A stretch of DNA of 64,000 bases from Telmatactis stephensoni (taxonomy: Eukaryota > Cnidaria > Anthozoa > Actiniaria > Isophelliidae). The stretch spans positions 163,501 through 227,500 of the forward strand of contig JALIZF010001530.1 in NCBI GenBank assembly GCA_029948255.1. Reading direction: 5' to 3'. Every line of letters begins with the position of its first letter. Within the stretch, counting starts at the first letter, position 1. This document shows positions 1-20,549 of this stretch, one piece after another. The position numbers were made by a program, and so were the translations under genes. The notes beneath the pieces were generated by a model, which worked only from the letters and a program-made list of their open reading frames with translations, did not search any database and had not been told where the DNA came from.

Positions 1-510
1 CCGACTTAAAAATTTACTGTTCCATAACAAAATCATAACACTTCAGCAAAACATGACTTTATTCAGTGTGGAGAATTGCTTGCATGCACTACTTTAAATA
101 TAGAGAAGCACACAAAAACATAATATTTAGAGTTGTGAATTGCAAACAACTGAAGAAGGTCAATATTTGACAGAAATGTTTGTAATTCTGTTTCAGTAAT
201 TTTCAAAGTGAGAGACAAAAAATTAAATAAAAATATAACATGAATCCTATAGCTAAGTGCAATAATTTGGAATTGCTAATAAAACAAATAATATGGCACT
301 CTACTTTTTATTGCGACGGTGTAATTTGTTTCAAATAAGTATTTAGAGGTTTAGAGTGCTACACAGTGTGGACAACTATAGGTGTCCTCATGTGGTATTA
401 AAGTTAACTACCATGTATGGGGCTCTCGCTAAGTTTTTTTGAAATTATTATTTCCATAGCCATATTCACATTATTCTATAAAAAAATATATTGAAGGTCT
501 TCAAACTTAC

Positions 511-636
511 ACCATGACGGCAAACAATGTGGTAAAACCCACCAGTATGGCCATCTACTTTGTTAAAACCATGGCATGGAGAATTCCCAACCAGCAATGA
601 AGCGTAAAGGGCTAGAATTGCAGAAATGATGAAACT
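511..636 (-). pseudogene. Second copy of exon 10 of HMGXB3-like gene (in duplicated segment)
   Basis: This is the same 42-codon exon as 2866-2991, with identical acceptor (gatttacag) and donor (ggt|gtaagt), carried in the left copy of the duplicated segment. It lies downstream of the gene's own last exon, so it can only be spliced if the tandem unit continues to the left of the window. It encodes the DGHTGGFYHIVCRHG block. Confidence 0.7.
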
Positions 637-813
637 CTGTAAATCAGAAAACAATAAATTATGATATTATTGTATAATTGTTAGGTGTATTGTATGGGGA
701 ATCAAGTACATTTCAGGCTGTTAGGTCAAAGTGAAGCAGTGAAGTTCAATATGAATTTATTGAGTATGATTATTAAAGTGCGTGTAATTGAGTACATCTA
801 GTTTATGTGCATT

Positions 814-10950
<10,137 letters not shown>

Positions 10951-11127
10951 ATGCCCAGAGCGACTTGCTTTGATAATGAATAGATAAAAAAACGGAATCA
11001 ATCTCTAGTTAGTTGTGAAGGCCAAGAAGGCGCAAGGCTGAGTGACCTTGTCTTCAACAGTCTTCAATGGTCTTCAATGTCTACCGGAAACAAAATGTTC
11101 GACCAATGAGAAAGCAGCTTCGTAGAG

Positions 11128-12246
11128 TAAGGCTTTACTGATTATTTAACTCGCTGGACTTTGCTGTCCGATAGAGGTACCAATTTTTTGTCTTCATTAA
11201 TACAGGATGTTTGCAAAATATTCCGTATCCAGAAGCTCAACAGCTCAAGTTATCGCCCTCAAACACAAGGTTTAGTTGAAAGGTATAATGGTACACTAAT
11301 ACAGAGCTTATCTATGTATGTAAATAAAGACCAAACAGATTGGGATCTTTACATACCATCTGTTTTATTTGCTTATCGTGTTTCGCCAAGTGCTGCAACA
11401 CAAGAAACGCCCTTCTATCTGTTGTATGGACGAGAGTGTCGACTTCCAATGGATGTAAATTTTCTTCAGCCAGGAGACGTTTCTTCCTCTATAAACGAGC
11501 ATCGTCAGCGCATTGTCGAAAATGTTGAACGTAGCCAGAGCATTGCGAGAGAGAACATTCAGAAAGCACAACAAAAGATGAAAGCACAATACGATTGACT
11601 TGCCACTGATCGAAATTTTGCTGTTGGTCAAAAAGTATGGGTTTATACTCCAAAAACTAAGAAAAGACTCTCGAAGAAATTGCTGCATCTCTGGCATGGT
11701 CCGTTCAGGTTGACCGAAAAGAAATCTTTTTGCCACTTTATGGTAAGAAATATGAGTAATAATAGAGTAGAATTTGCAGTACATGTTAACAGGATGAAGC
11801 CTTTTTTAGATCCTGATGAGCGACCAATAGAACCGCCAGAGGAAGAAGTGGATGAACCATATTTAGACCTCTGCGATATTCCATACGATAGCTTTGATAA
11901 TACAACCAACGAAAATAGAGAGTGCGAACAAAATGCCCAAGCTAGTGATCAAAAGGAGAACGAAGAAAAAACTGATGATAATGTTAGTGGGAACCAAAGT
12001 AATGCAAACACAGATGCTGAGATGGAAGATCATGTCAACGAAGCCCAAGCACAAGATGATTCTAATAGTCAAGTAATTGATAATGTTAACATCTTTGCAG
12101 CTGAAAAGATACTAAAGAGGCGTATGCGTAAAGGGAAAATTCAATACTTAGTGAAATGGAGTAATTTTCCGAAGAGCGCAAGCACGTGGGAACCAGAAGA
12201 TAATATTCTTGATCAACGTTTAATCACAGAATTCAACTCTTCCTGA
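11128..12246 (+). pseudogene. Ty3/gypsy integrase C-terminal half with GPY/F motif and chromodomain
   Basis: Integrase inserts the cDNA copy into the host chromosome. The frame begins in FTDYLTRW, the start of the catalytic core, and jumps directly to [11 protein letters not shown], so about 30 codons of the core are deleted. It then shows the ERYNGTL helix, [10 protein letters not shown], a GPY/F module (WHGPFRL ... VHVNRMKPF), an acidic Asn/Glu-rich linker of about 110 residues, and a C-terminal chromodomain ([24 protein letters not shown]). One in-frame TGA at 11596-11598 replaces what is probably an Arg CGA codon; the frame is otherwise the same before and after it. A chromodomain on an envelope-bearing element is uncommon. 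Confidence 0.8.
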
Positions 12247-12283
12247 GTCTCCTTCTGTCATCATATTAATTATAAGTATATTA

Positions 12284-12368
12284 ATTTTTTCGTGTGTTGA
12301 TATTGGAAGACCAATCCACAAAATACTAATTTTTGCGTGTGTTGATATTGGAAGACCAATCCACAAAA
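12284..12368. repeat. Two-copy tandem repeat, about 43-bp unit
   Basis: The block cgtgtgttgatattggaaga plus ccaatccacaaaa occurs twice in a row (about 12290-12326 and 12333-12368), with a third weaker copy near 12380-12410. It fills the gap between the integrase frame and the RING ORF of the Ty3 element and could be a splice or regulatory region; that is a guess. Confidence 0.6.
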
Positions 12369-12501
12369 CGTTGTATTTTTTCACGTGGTGATTGGAGACC
12401 ATATCCCACACACGCTAATGTACGTATACATAATTTAATTGATTTCATTGAATTTTCCATCAACAATACAATGGATTAGCAATAAGTCTATTCTTTTGTA
12501 G

Positions 12502-12981
12502 ATGCCAAAACAAAAACCACGAAAAAATTACAAACGAGACAAAAGAAGACTTGAGGAATACCTCAAGACAAAATGCTATATTTGCTATGAGAGGAAACAA
12601 GAGCCACCAATTGGAGTACCTTGTTGCAGTAAGAGGATTCATGAAACTTGCCTACAACGAGCGTTTGACAATGCTTATAATCCAGGTGATTATAGGTGCC
12701 CATTTTGCCGCCAAAGATTGGCGCCATATAACGAGCACGAGCCATTTGAACCGAATATTCAAGGTGGTATTCCTATTGGATTTCGTCATATCGCTTTCAT
12801 TCACCAAGAAGTAAACCCTCCAAGATTTTCAGTATTCCATAATGAAGAATGGGATTGGGAGCAACAACCCCCTCCACCACCACCACCACCTGGTTGGGCT
12901 GACGAAATGGAGCGGATAAGGAACTACTATATAGCTCACCCAAGGCCTATTCCTGAAGGCGTCATCTTTCGTCCAGGCTAA
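12502..12981 (+). CDS. RING-type zinc-finger ORF between pol and env of Ty3 element
   Basis: An intact 159-codon ORF on the element's coding strand. Residues 1-20 are strongly basic. Residues 25-69 form a RING-like cluster: C25-x2-C28, C41/C42, H47-x2-C50, C66-P-x-C69. A typical RING has one more Cys after C50, which I do not see, so the second zinc site may use C41 and C42. Residues 122-129 are eight prolines, followed by an acidic tail. RING domains usually recruit E2 enzymes in ubiquitin transfer; whether this one does is unknown. Its position between integrase and envelope, in the same orientation and with no stop, suggests an accessory gene of the element or a captured host gene. I know of no described equivalent in Ty3 elements. 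Confidence 0.7.
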   Translation: MPKQKPRKNYKRDKRRLEEYLKTKCYICYERKQEPPIGVPCCSKRIHETCLQRAFDNAYNPGDYRCPFCRQRLAPYNEHEPFEPNIQGGIPIGFRHIAFIHQEVNPPRFSVFHNEEWDWEQQPPPPPPPPGWADEMERIRNYYIAHPRPIPEGVIFRPG

Positions 12982-13204
12982 CAATGTTATAAATGCGTAA
13001 TCAAGGAGTTAAGTTGTAATAGTAGTTATTCTGTTAAAGCATTCATGTCAGAGTTAATATAAATAAATTGTGTAATACGTAACACAAATAAATTGTACGT
13101 ATATCAGTTCATACAAATAAAGTATTAATGTTAATAAAATTATATTCTTGAAATCATTTCGTATTATAAATGAAAGTTTACCTGATTTCTTATAAGTCCA
13201 TTAC
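12982..13204. other. Spacer between RING ORF and envelope gene
   Basis: AT-rich spacer containing several aataaa motifs (about 13061, 13089, 13117) that could serve as polyadenylation signals for the upstream frames. No coding potential seen. Confidence 0.4.
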
Positions 13205-15987
13205 ATGTGCAGTTTCAACATGTGGTACTTGTTCGTCTTACTTTTTAGCGAAGTCGTTTATAACCAGCTTGTTGCCACTCAGCAATATGGGTCACTTAAT
13301 GAAAAAATTACATTCTACCCTTCATCATTGGTGATAAGTCACAGTGCTAAACCGTTGACCTTCTACGATGACACAAAGTTGATTCACATATCAGTGGAGT
13401 TGCCAACTCTTTCGGGAGGAGACCCAATCATCTTTTCAAATTACTCTTGTTCGAGATTGAAAACCGATTTCTACAACCGTTTACTCAATGTGTAGTTCCA
13501 GAAATTATCCATACCCCCCCCACGGAGGGATAAATAATTTCCGAGGGGTAGGGGGGTCAAAATCGTCTAAATTTCCAGGAGGAGGGGGGGTGTTTACGTT
13601 AACACGTTTTCCGAACGGTATTTTTACAAAAATACTCTAAAAATACTCCAAATGCCATAACCAAGCCTCGCATATGAAACAGTATTGATCACTCAGCGTC
13701 TTTAATCATTTCTTGAAGCATAATTTGCACTTTCTTTCAGCTTAGATCAGTCTCTCGATGCCTTCGATATAGTCGCCATTTTGATTTATGAGAATGACCG
13801 CTGACCGGAATGACTGCTGACCATATTCGAAAACAAAATGGCTGCCGCGAACGTTCCTCTATAAACAACGTCTTTTTCGGAGTATTACTCCAATGTCACA
13901 GGTCTTGCCAAGGCAAAATATCGAGAAAAAGTTGAATTATGTGGATTCGATCCATATCTTTTGAATAAAAGCGATTGTAGCGAAGAATTAGCGAAGTTTC
14001 CATGCGTCATAGTAGAATACTACGTACTCGAAACCTCGTGGCCAACTGGAAAGCAAATGAAGGCTTACAAGTCTCTAGAAGAATTTCCTAGAGGTGGGGG
14101 TACACATGTTATATCAAAGTGGAAATTCCAGGGGGTAGGGGGGATTTCTAAACAACCTCAAAACAAGAATTTCTGGGGGGTATGGGGGGTCTGAAAAAAA
14201 ATCCCTCCGTGGGGGGGTATGGATAATTTCTGGAACTACACAATTCACTGTTGCAAGTCCAAGAAACGGCACAGCGACTTTTGTCCTTGCCTGGCTTTTC
14301 GACGCTGATTGAGTGCGACACTTACCTAAGAAGATATTTTTACTACCAAACTGGAATACCATCAAGAATGAGTTGTCCTAGAGGATATAGAAATAGCTTA
14401 CAAAAATGTAAGTTGTGGGCACTTAATAAGTGTCGTAGTTTGACTACTGACGAACGTATGTGGCTAAAAGGCAAGAGAAGAAAACCAAGATCAAGTTGGT
14501 TTTGCCATGCAGGTGCCATGGGAATTTTTAGAGCCCTTTACAAAGCCACTGGTCATACATGTGAGACAAACCACGTGAAAAATTTAAAGTCAACACTCAG
14601 AAGTATTACCATGGCTATGGATACCTCCAGACATTTGATTCATGTAGTAAATGGTAAAGTTGTCCATCTCTTCAAGATTACAGATAACATGAACACTAAG
14701 CTTAATGGACTTATTTTTGCTGTGAAAGGAATAGACAAAACATTCAAAGAATGGAAGATAGAGTTGAAAAAGATGGCAAACAAAGTTGATTGTGATGAAT
14801 ACCTTAACATGGCTTTCTTATCAAAATTTGCCACTGAAAACAGCCGTGCTTTTTCTGTTATAATGAGGTACTTTGAGATCCAAGATGTTATGACTCAGTT
14901 AACGAAACTTAACAGTAAAATTCTCTTCAGTGCATCGCATTTGCCGCAGTTTATGTTTTCAGAGTTTCTTTCACAGTTGCGACGCGATCCAAAACTTGAG
15001 CTCGCAGTAACTGCACTTAAAACTAACTTACTTATTCTTGCTAATCCTATTGTAGACGTAGAGCATAACCACAATCACGTAACTATTAACGTCTTAGCTA
15101 TTGTACCGGAAATACTCGACAAAGAGTCTTTTTGTACAATAGAGCACTTAACCCCACTCAAATGTAACATCTCAAACACTTGTTTTCAAGGGCCTATTAA
15201 GAAGACTAACTTAGCGTTAATTACTTGTCCCTATACTAAGCACATAATATCAACTAATGCTCTTGATAAATGTTTTGTTAGCAGTAATTCTGTTCTTTGT
15301 CCAACTAATATTCTACACATAATTAATGATATCGAGTGGTTGGGATTTCCTTGGAGTTCAGGTGTGAGGTTAAGTTATCCACGTTATCACGTGTCATCAA
15401 AGACTTGCGAAGACCTCCACCCATGGATAAACCTTGGTGGACGATACTACCTCTCAACAACAGCGGGATTGTTGTCAACAAATGTTGGAACTTTAACGGT
15501 TTCACCGTTAACAATCTACCATTTTCCATGTAATGTAACTTTTAAAGGAATGAGATCTGGATTGTCTAAATGCCCAAAGCGAATGGAGATAGCGTTACCA
15601 ATTTTTAAGGAACAATCAATGCAATACATACCTTGGAACGTCCAAGACAACATCAACCTACAGTTACACTATGATTCCTTAAACATACCTAAAGCTACAA
15701 AGATAGATGATAACATTACACGCCAGTTAAATAAACTGTATGACTTGTACGACCAGAAGCTTAATATTGATATTGACACTGCCAATAAAAACATTGATGC
15801 CATCAAAGAAGATAACATAACCACCTTGGATGAAATAATCCTTTACACCATTGCCGCTTTTACAGGCTTGAACACCATAATAGTTATAATATTGGTAATC
15901 GTGCATTGTAAAACACCACAACCTAAGACTTGTAGACACTGCCACAAACCAAGAAAATTTGAAGTACGTGATAGTCCACCAACATAG
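13205..15987 (+). pseudogene. Envelope glycoprotein of Ty3 element (baculovirus F / errantivirus-like), interrupted
   Basis: The gene is in two parts, 13205-13489 and 14241-15987, separated by a TIR element at 13490-14240; the frame agrees across the insertion. The first part starts with a hydrophobic signal-like segment (MWYLFVLLFSEVV). In the 578-codon second part, a basic furin-like site ending at residue 80 is followed by a hydrophobic stretch (83-97) resembling a fusion peptide, then coiled-coil-like helices, many cysteines, a transmembrane segment at about 529-553 and a 25-residue tail with CRHCH. This layout matches class I envelope fusion proteins of the baculovirus F and insect errantivirus type. 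Viral envelope proteins mediate membrane fusion; this copy is broken by the insertion. Family call is by architecture. Confidence 0.7.
13490..14240. mobile_element. 751-bp TIR element inserted in the envelope gene
   Basis: The ends TGTAGTTCCAGAAATTATCC and its reverse complement extend as an inverted repeat of about 42 bases, ending in runs of C/G around ccctccgtggg. The host tetranucleotide CAAT flanks it at 13486-13489 and 14241-14244, and removing element plus one CAAT restores the envelope frame. Inside, around 13890-14085, lies an exon-like stretch (AKYREKVELCGFDPYLL ... KQMKAYKSLEE) resembling a conserved block of multi-copy cnidarian proteins I remember as having LKAYKSLEAYN, so the element may have captured host coding sequence. 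Confidence 0.75.
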
Positions 15988-16257
15988 AGAAACAAGCGTT
16001 TCATACTTAAGTAAGGTTCCCTTACAACTAAATAAAGAAGAACACAAGCAAAGAAGAAGACAAAGCAAGAACAACAACAACAACAACAAAAGAAAAAAAA
16101 AACATTTGATATTTGTTAAATTTATAAACATTTTAAACTTTGTAGACAAATTGCAGTAAGTAGAAAAACGAACTTTGTAGATAGCGTTATCGTTTTTGAA
16201 TCCTCTCTTATAGCTTACAGGTGCATCAGGAGGTGCACCAAACTAAGAGGGGGGACA

Positions 16258-16777
16258 TGTTATGCCACGCCCAAAAGCATTTTAATATCAACTCAATAAT
16301 CTTTTAGCAAAAGTTAGCCTGATTTAAACATTTCATAAATCTAAGTTTGTAGTCCTGAACAGTTTAGGCGTTAATAATTGTAGGACTGTTTTCAATGTCG
16401 ACCGTGGACGTCGTTATAGTGAAAGTTAATTTAGTTCCTGTTTACGACACATTTGTAATTGAATTTTAAGGCTAACCAGATTTTAAGTAGGGAATTCCCC
16501 CTTTTTCAGTAATTGCCATTCGCAAGTTCAAGGCTAACTAAATATTAATTAGGGAGTTCCCCTTCTCAGCAATTGTCAATCCTTATAGCTTAAACTCTAT
16601 TCCTAAAAAGGAAAGTATTTCACTTTTAAACAAAGAGCATATCTAGGTAAATAAGCTGTAAGAGTTAATAGTTTATAGAGAGATTAGAAGATACCTGAAG
16701 AGTAATAAAGCAAGAAGAGCGAACTTAATAAGAGAGCAAACTTAATAAACTCGTAGATCAATATCGGTACCGCAACA
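16258..16777 (+). repeat. 3' LTR of envelope-bearing Ty3 element
   Basis: The LTR runs from TGTTATGCCACGCCCAAAAG to GGTACCGCAACA, is 520 bases, begins TG and ends CA, and is preceded by the polypurine tract. It aligns along its whole length with the solo LTR at 50268-50796. The aataaa in gagtaataaagcaag, near the right end, is a plausible polyadenylation signal. Confidence 0.9.
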
Positions 16778-17620
16778 AAACCCTTCAAATACTTTAGCTA
16801 ATTGAGATGTGAGAGTTATTGGCCTAAGATCGTCTTCAACTGATTTAGGAGGAGAGCACTTGGGCACTGGGTGGACAATGGACTCCTTTAACTCTGTCGG
16901 TATAAAACCATCCTTCAGTGATGCATTATACAAATCACTGATAACTGGGGACAGTTCAAGAGCGAACAATTTCCACACCACGTTAGGGATAGGGTCTGGT
17001 CCTGACGACTTTTTAACTTTTATGCAGCACATTGAATTATAAGCAGTCCAAGGAGAGACAAGAAGATCATTAGGGACTGGGTCCAGACTTGGGTTTCGCC
17101 TTACAAGTGGGGTGAAATTGGAAGTCAAGCCATACAGGAATTCATTGAAGCTTTCGCAAAGGGATGAACATCCCCCAACATTTGGTACCACCATTCACAG
17201 GAATGTCACTCATACCACTCAGACCTTTAACTTCCTTCCACCAACGAGAAATGTTCGTTTCTTTTAAGGTAGATATTTTACGTAAGTAATACTTTCCTTT
17301 GCATACCTTACATTCATGCTGAACCTGGTTGCGGATCTCCCTAAACAGATCCGAATCCTTTCCTTTAGTTCAGAGTATCTTTTGTCTTCTCGAAATCAAC
17401 GTGATTAATTTCTGACACCCAAGGCTTGTTATTGGTACAAACTTTCACTTTCTGCATAGGTAGAAAGGAATCTACAGCCCATGAAATGATATTAAAGAAT
17501 GTTTCAAACTTTTGGTCTGCTCATGCAAGAGACAATATACACAGTTCCAATCAAACCCAGTTATCCACCTTCCCAAGTCATTTATTCTGCTCGCCCTCAG
17601 ATCACGTCTCCAGATAGACT
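16778..17620 (-). pseudogene. CR1/L2-type LINE reverse transcriptase fragment
   Basis: Minus-strand translation shows the entry to a LINE RT: KSSGPDPIPNVVWKL, a SVEDDLRPITLT block, and QLAKVFEGF where the Ty3 LTR cuts in. Upstream (17200-17500, minus strand) are KPWVS and a DLFREIRNQVQHECK helix, the linker between endonuclease and RT, with frameshifts and stops. This is the target into which the Ty3 element inserted; the rest of the RT should have lain beyond the lost 5' end of the Ty3 copy. Confidence 0.7.
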
Positions 17621-18690
17621 TTTAAAGCAAATAGAGTGATTTTCTGTCGTCTGTCAAAAGAAATTTTACCACTACATAAATTATCGCAATCTGATTGACT
17701 GAGAGCTATTTTCGATAAGAGGACAGACCAATGGTGATGGCAACATCCGTCAGGTAAAGTACAGCCAAAGTTTGTGAATTTTTCCCACTTTTTACACTAA
17801 CTTTACTACAAATTCAAAATAAAAAAATCAAAAGAAAACACTCCGAATTTTGACTTTGGCTTCTGATCTGAGAATCTAAAGATCTGACAGGCATCATTTC
17901 AAGTGCAAAGGCAAAAGGGACTAAGAAAAATACCACTTGGGTAATGAAAACAATCAGCAGTAAATTATTGACAATTTGGATATGATATGAAGTAATGCTA
18001 AGAACAAGAAGTGTACTTTTACTTACAAATATCTTATCCTGATATAGTTTGGTGCATCGAGTGTGAAATCAACAAACCATTCCTAGAGACGAACCCTCAA
18101 GAACCGACCACTCATCATCACTTCTGGGATTCAGAAACACTGTTGAGAGATACCTTGCAGCAAACAGAAATATAAAGTTAACAGGAAATCCCATTTTTCA
18201 AGCGTCAAACAAAATGCTCAACAGTGTACTGAAGGTTAACCAACAGGAGGGCCACAGCAGGACGCAGCATAAGCCCATTATTGAATCTGCTGATATTCAA
18301 AAGGCCCAACAAAGTCCATTCGTGTTGTACAACATCCCACTTGGTCTCTAGCCTGTGTACAGCAATTCCCAAAATCCGGGAACGTCTGTGTAACGGCGTT
18401 CTTAATTGCGTCCCATAATATATTTGCATATATAATTTCATGCATGTGCTCATGTAATCAGAAAAACAAAGTGGCCGAGTATGTGAGATTTTCAAGATTT
18501 CATCCTTATTTTCTGAACAAATAGACACTCTGAAGACTATACTTTCCAAAAAAGAGCATATTTAGAGCTAGTTTACAGGTTACGGTAAATCTATGATTTT
18601 CTATGCAATTCTTTTGGCATTCGACTGTATTCATAATCAACCTCAAGGAACTTCGACAATCGTGACAATCTCACCTTTACAGAGTCTGAT
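17621..18690. other. Intergenic stretch, nothing recognised
   Basis: AT-rich sequence with short open frames on both strands (for example 18205-18549 minus) that resemble no family I know. It ends at the TG of the LTR at 18691. Confidence 0.5.
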
Positions 18691-18848
18691 TGTAGTGTCC
18701 TATACACCATATGTAAAAAAGCCGTATGCAAATATGCTAATTAGTTATGTATATATTATGGGATGTAAAAAGAGTCTTGCAAACCCAATGTGTCAAGTAA
18801 ATCGTTGTTTATAAGCCCTTATTTAGTCCTGAATCTGAATACATTACA
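18691..18848 (+). repeat. 5' LTR of second Ty3/gypsy element (158 bp)
   Basis: Starts TGTAGTGTCCTATACACC and ends AATACATTACA, followed at once by ttggcgacgagg, a sequence often seen as the primer-binding region of Ty3/gypsy elements, and then by gag. Only this one LTR copy is in the window, so the length is inferred from the TG...CA ends and the primer site. Confidence 0.6.
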
Positions 18849-18934
18849 TTGGCGACGAGGAAAATTCATCTGTAATTTGTTGAAGACACATATTGGATAA
18901 TTTCTGCATTTTGAAAACAACCAGCTAGTGAAGA

Positions 18935-19749
18935 ATCATCGATAATACATTTACCTTCGTTCCCACCATTTGATTATGACGTCGACAAGACAAACATTGG
19001 TCCGAGACGGGGAAAATGGCTTAAAAGATTGGAAAACCTGTTTGTTGGAATGAATTTAAGGGATAACAACTGCAAACGTGCTCTACTACTGCATTATGTC
19101 GGAGAAGGAGTGTATGATACCTACAAAGCAGAGAAAGTGCATCTACTTTACGAAGCTACTAAAAAGGTACACAAAATATTTTGAACCCAAACGCAATATT
19201 CAGATGGAAATATTCAACTTTAGAAGCTGTAAGCCAAAAGCAAATCAATCTCTTGATGATTTTGTCACTAAGTTACGACAACTAGCCAATAATTGTAATT
19301 TCACGAATACTGACACTGAAATATTGTCTCAAGTTGTTCAACATTGTAGATTGTCACGATTACAAAAAGGAGCTCTATGTGAGCCAGATAAGTCATTAAA
19401 GGACATCCTCGAGTTAGGAAGATCGCTTGAGTTGGCAGAGCAGCTACTATCGAAGATGAAACTGTCAACTCCATTGGAAACAAAACCACAAAGAAAACCC
19501 GACACACGCAAGCCAGACAGAGTGGCGCCAAAAGATAAAATTCCAACAAGCAATCGCCAAACTGACGAGAGTTCACAGAAAACATGCAGAAATTGTGGAG
19601 GACAGAACCCCCTCGTAAGTGCCTGTCCAGCTGTAGGTAAGACTTGTAATTATTGTAAAAAACCAAACCATTTCAGGAGTGTTTGTAAAAAGCTGAAGAG
19701 AAAAGAACAAGTCCAAATGGTAGCAGAGAATCCATGTCTTGGATTCTGA
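18935..19749 (+). pseudogene. Ty3/gypsy gag with zinc knuckle
   Basis: Gag packages the element RNA. The start (FPPFDYDVDKTNIGPRRGKW) is in one frame and shifts by one near 19165-19180 into the frame of the longer ORF (19078-19749), which has the MEIFNFRSCKPKANQSLDDF core. At the C-terminus are two nucleic-acid-binding knuckles: the second is intact (C-x2-C-x4-H-x4-C, CNYCKKPNHFRSVC), the first has Leu where His is expected (CRNCGGQNPL). No intact start-to-stop frame remains. Confidence 0.7.
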
Positions 19750-20549
19750 TTCTGATGATGATGATTATTACTATAGTATACATACACCTGATGAAGCCAT
19801 TAATGCAGTAAGACAAGCTCTACCTGAAATAACACTGAAACTTAATGACATTGATACTTCTCTATTGATTGACACCGGTTCCACGGTGAACATCATTGAC
19901 AAACATACATATAAATAATTAGGAAACCCTAAGTTACACAAAAGATCAGAGCCCAATTTGTATCCGTATAGTGGCAGCGACCCACAGTTCTTGGTCAGTG
20001 TGAAATATTGATAGAATCAAAATCAAAAAGCTAACCCCACATTTTTTGTAACAAGAGGAAATTATGGATCATTAATTGGATACCCTACTGCTACAGCATT
20101 AAACCTAGTCAAGATTCTCCAGAACATTAAAGACCATACAACCAAGTACCCACACCTCTTTGAAGGAATTGGCAAGCTTTAAGATACTACTGTAAAATTA
20201 CACATCGATGAGTCTGTCACACCTGTTGCTCAAAAGCACAGACAAGTACCCTTTCACCTAAGAGACAAAGTTGAACAAGAAATTCAGAAACTTCTAGATC
20301 TACACATAATTGAAAAAGTTCAAGGACAGCCAACACCCTGGGTCTTTCCCAATCAAATGCAGTTAGAATCTGTGTAGGTATGCGTGAAGCAAATAAAGCA
20401 ATACTACGTGAAAGACACCAAATGCCTATTGTTGAAGAACTCACTTCAGATCTAAATGGAGCAAAAGTGTTCAGCAAGATTGACCTCACATCTGGTTACA
20501 ACCAATTAGAGTTAAGTCCAGAATCCTCACACGAAACTCGCACACTGAT
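19744..20549 (+). pseudogene. Ty3/gypsy protease and N-terminal RT
   Basis: The aspartic protease signature LLIDTGSTVNIID lies at about 19860-19900, followed within 20 codons by a TAA. RT begins near 20200 with a PVAQKHRQVPFHLR segment and continues through VFSKIDLTSGYNQLEL, which carries the first catalytic Asp. The RT is cut at 20549 by the 1.28 kb element; a 5-base CTGAT is duplicated at the two junctions. Confidence 0.7.

Larger units (their letters stand above)
11128..16777 (+). mobile_element. Envelope-bearing Ty3/gypsy element with chromodomain, 5' truncated
   Basis: The element keeps the end of pol (integrase with GPY/F motif and chromodomain, 11128-12246), a separate RING-type ORF (12502-12981), an envelope gene (13205-15987, split by an insertion), a polypurine tract (actaagaggggggaca, ending 16257) and a 3' LTR (16258-16777). 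The 5' LTR, gag, protease, RT and RNase H are missing. It is joined on its right to a minus-strand LINE fragment at 16778, so it inserted into that LINE. A solo LTR of the same family is at 50268-50796. It is defective: stop in integrase, deletion in the integrase core, envelope gene interrupted. This is an old retrovirus-like copy in an animal genome. Confidence 0.8.

Noticed and set aside
18205..18549. 114-codon minus-strand ORF
   Set aside because: No recognisable motif and no neighbouring coding segment; it looks like chance.
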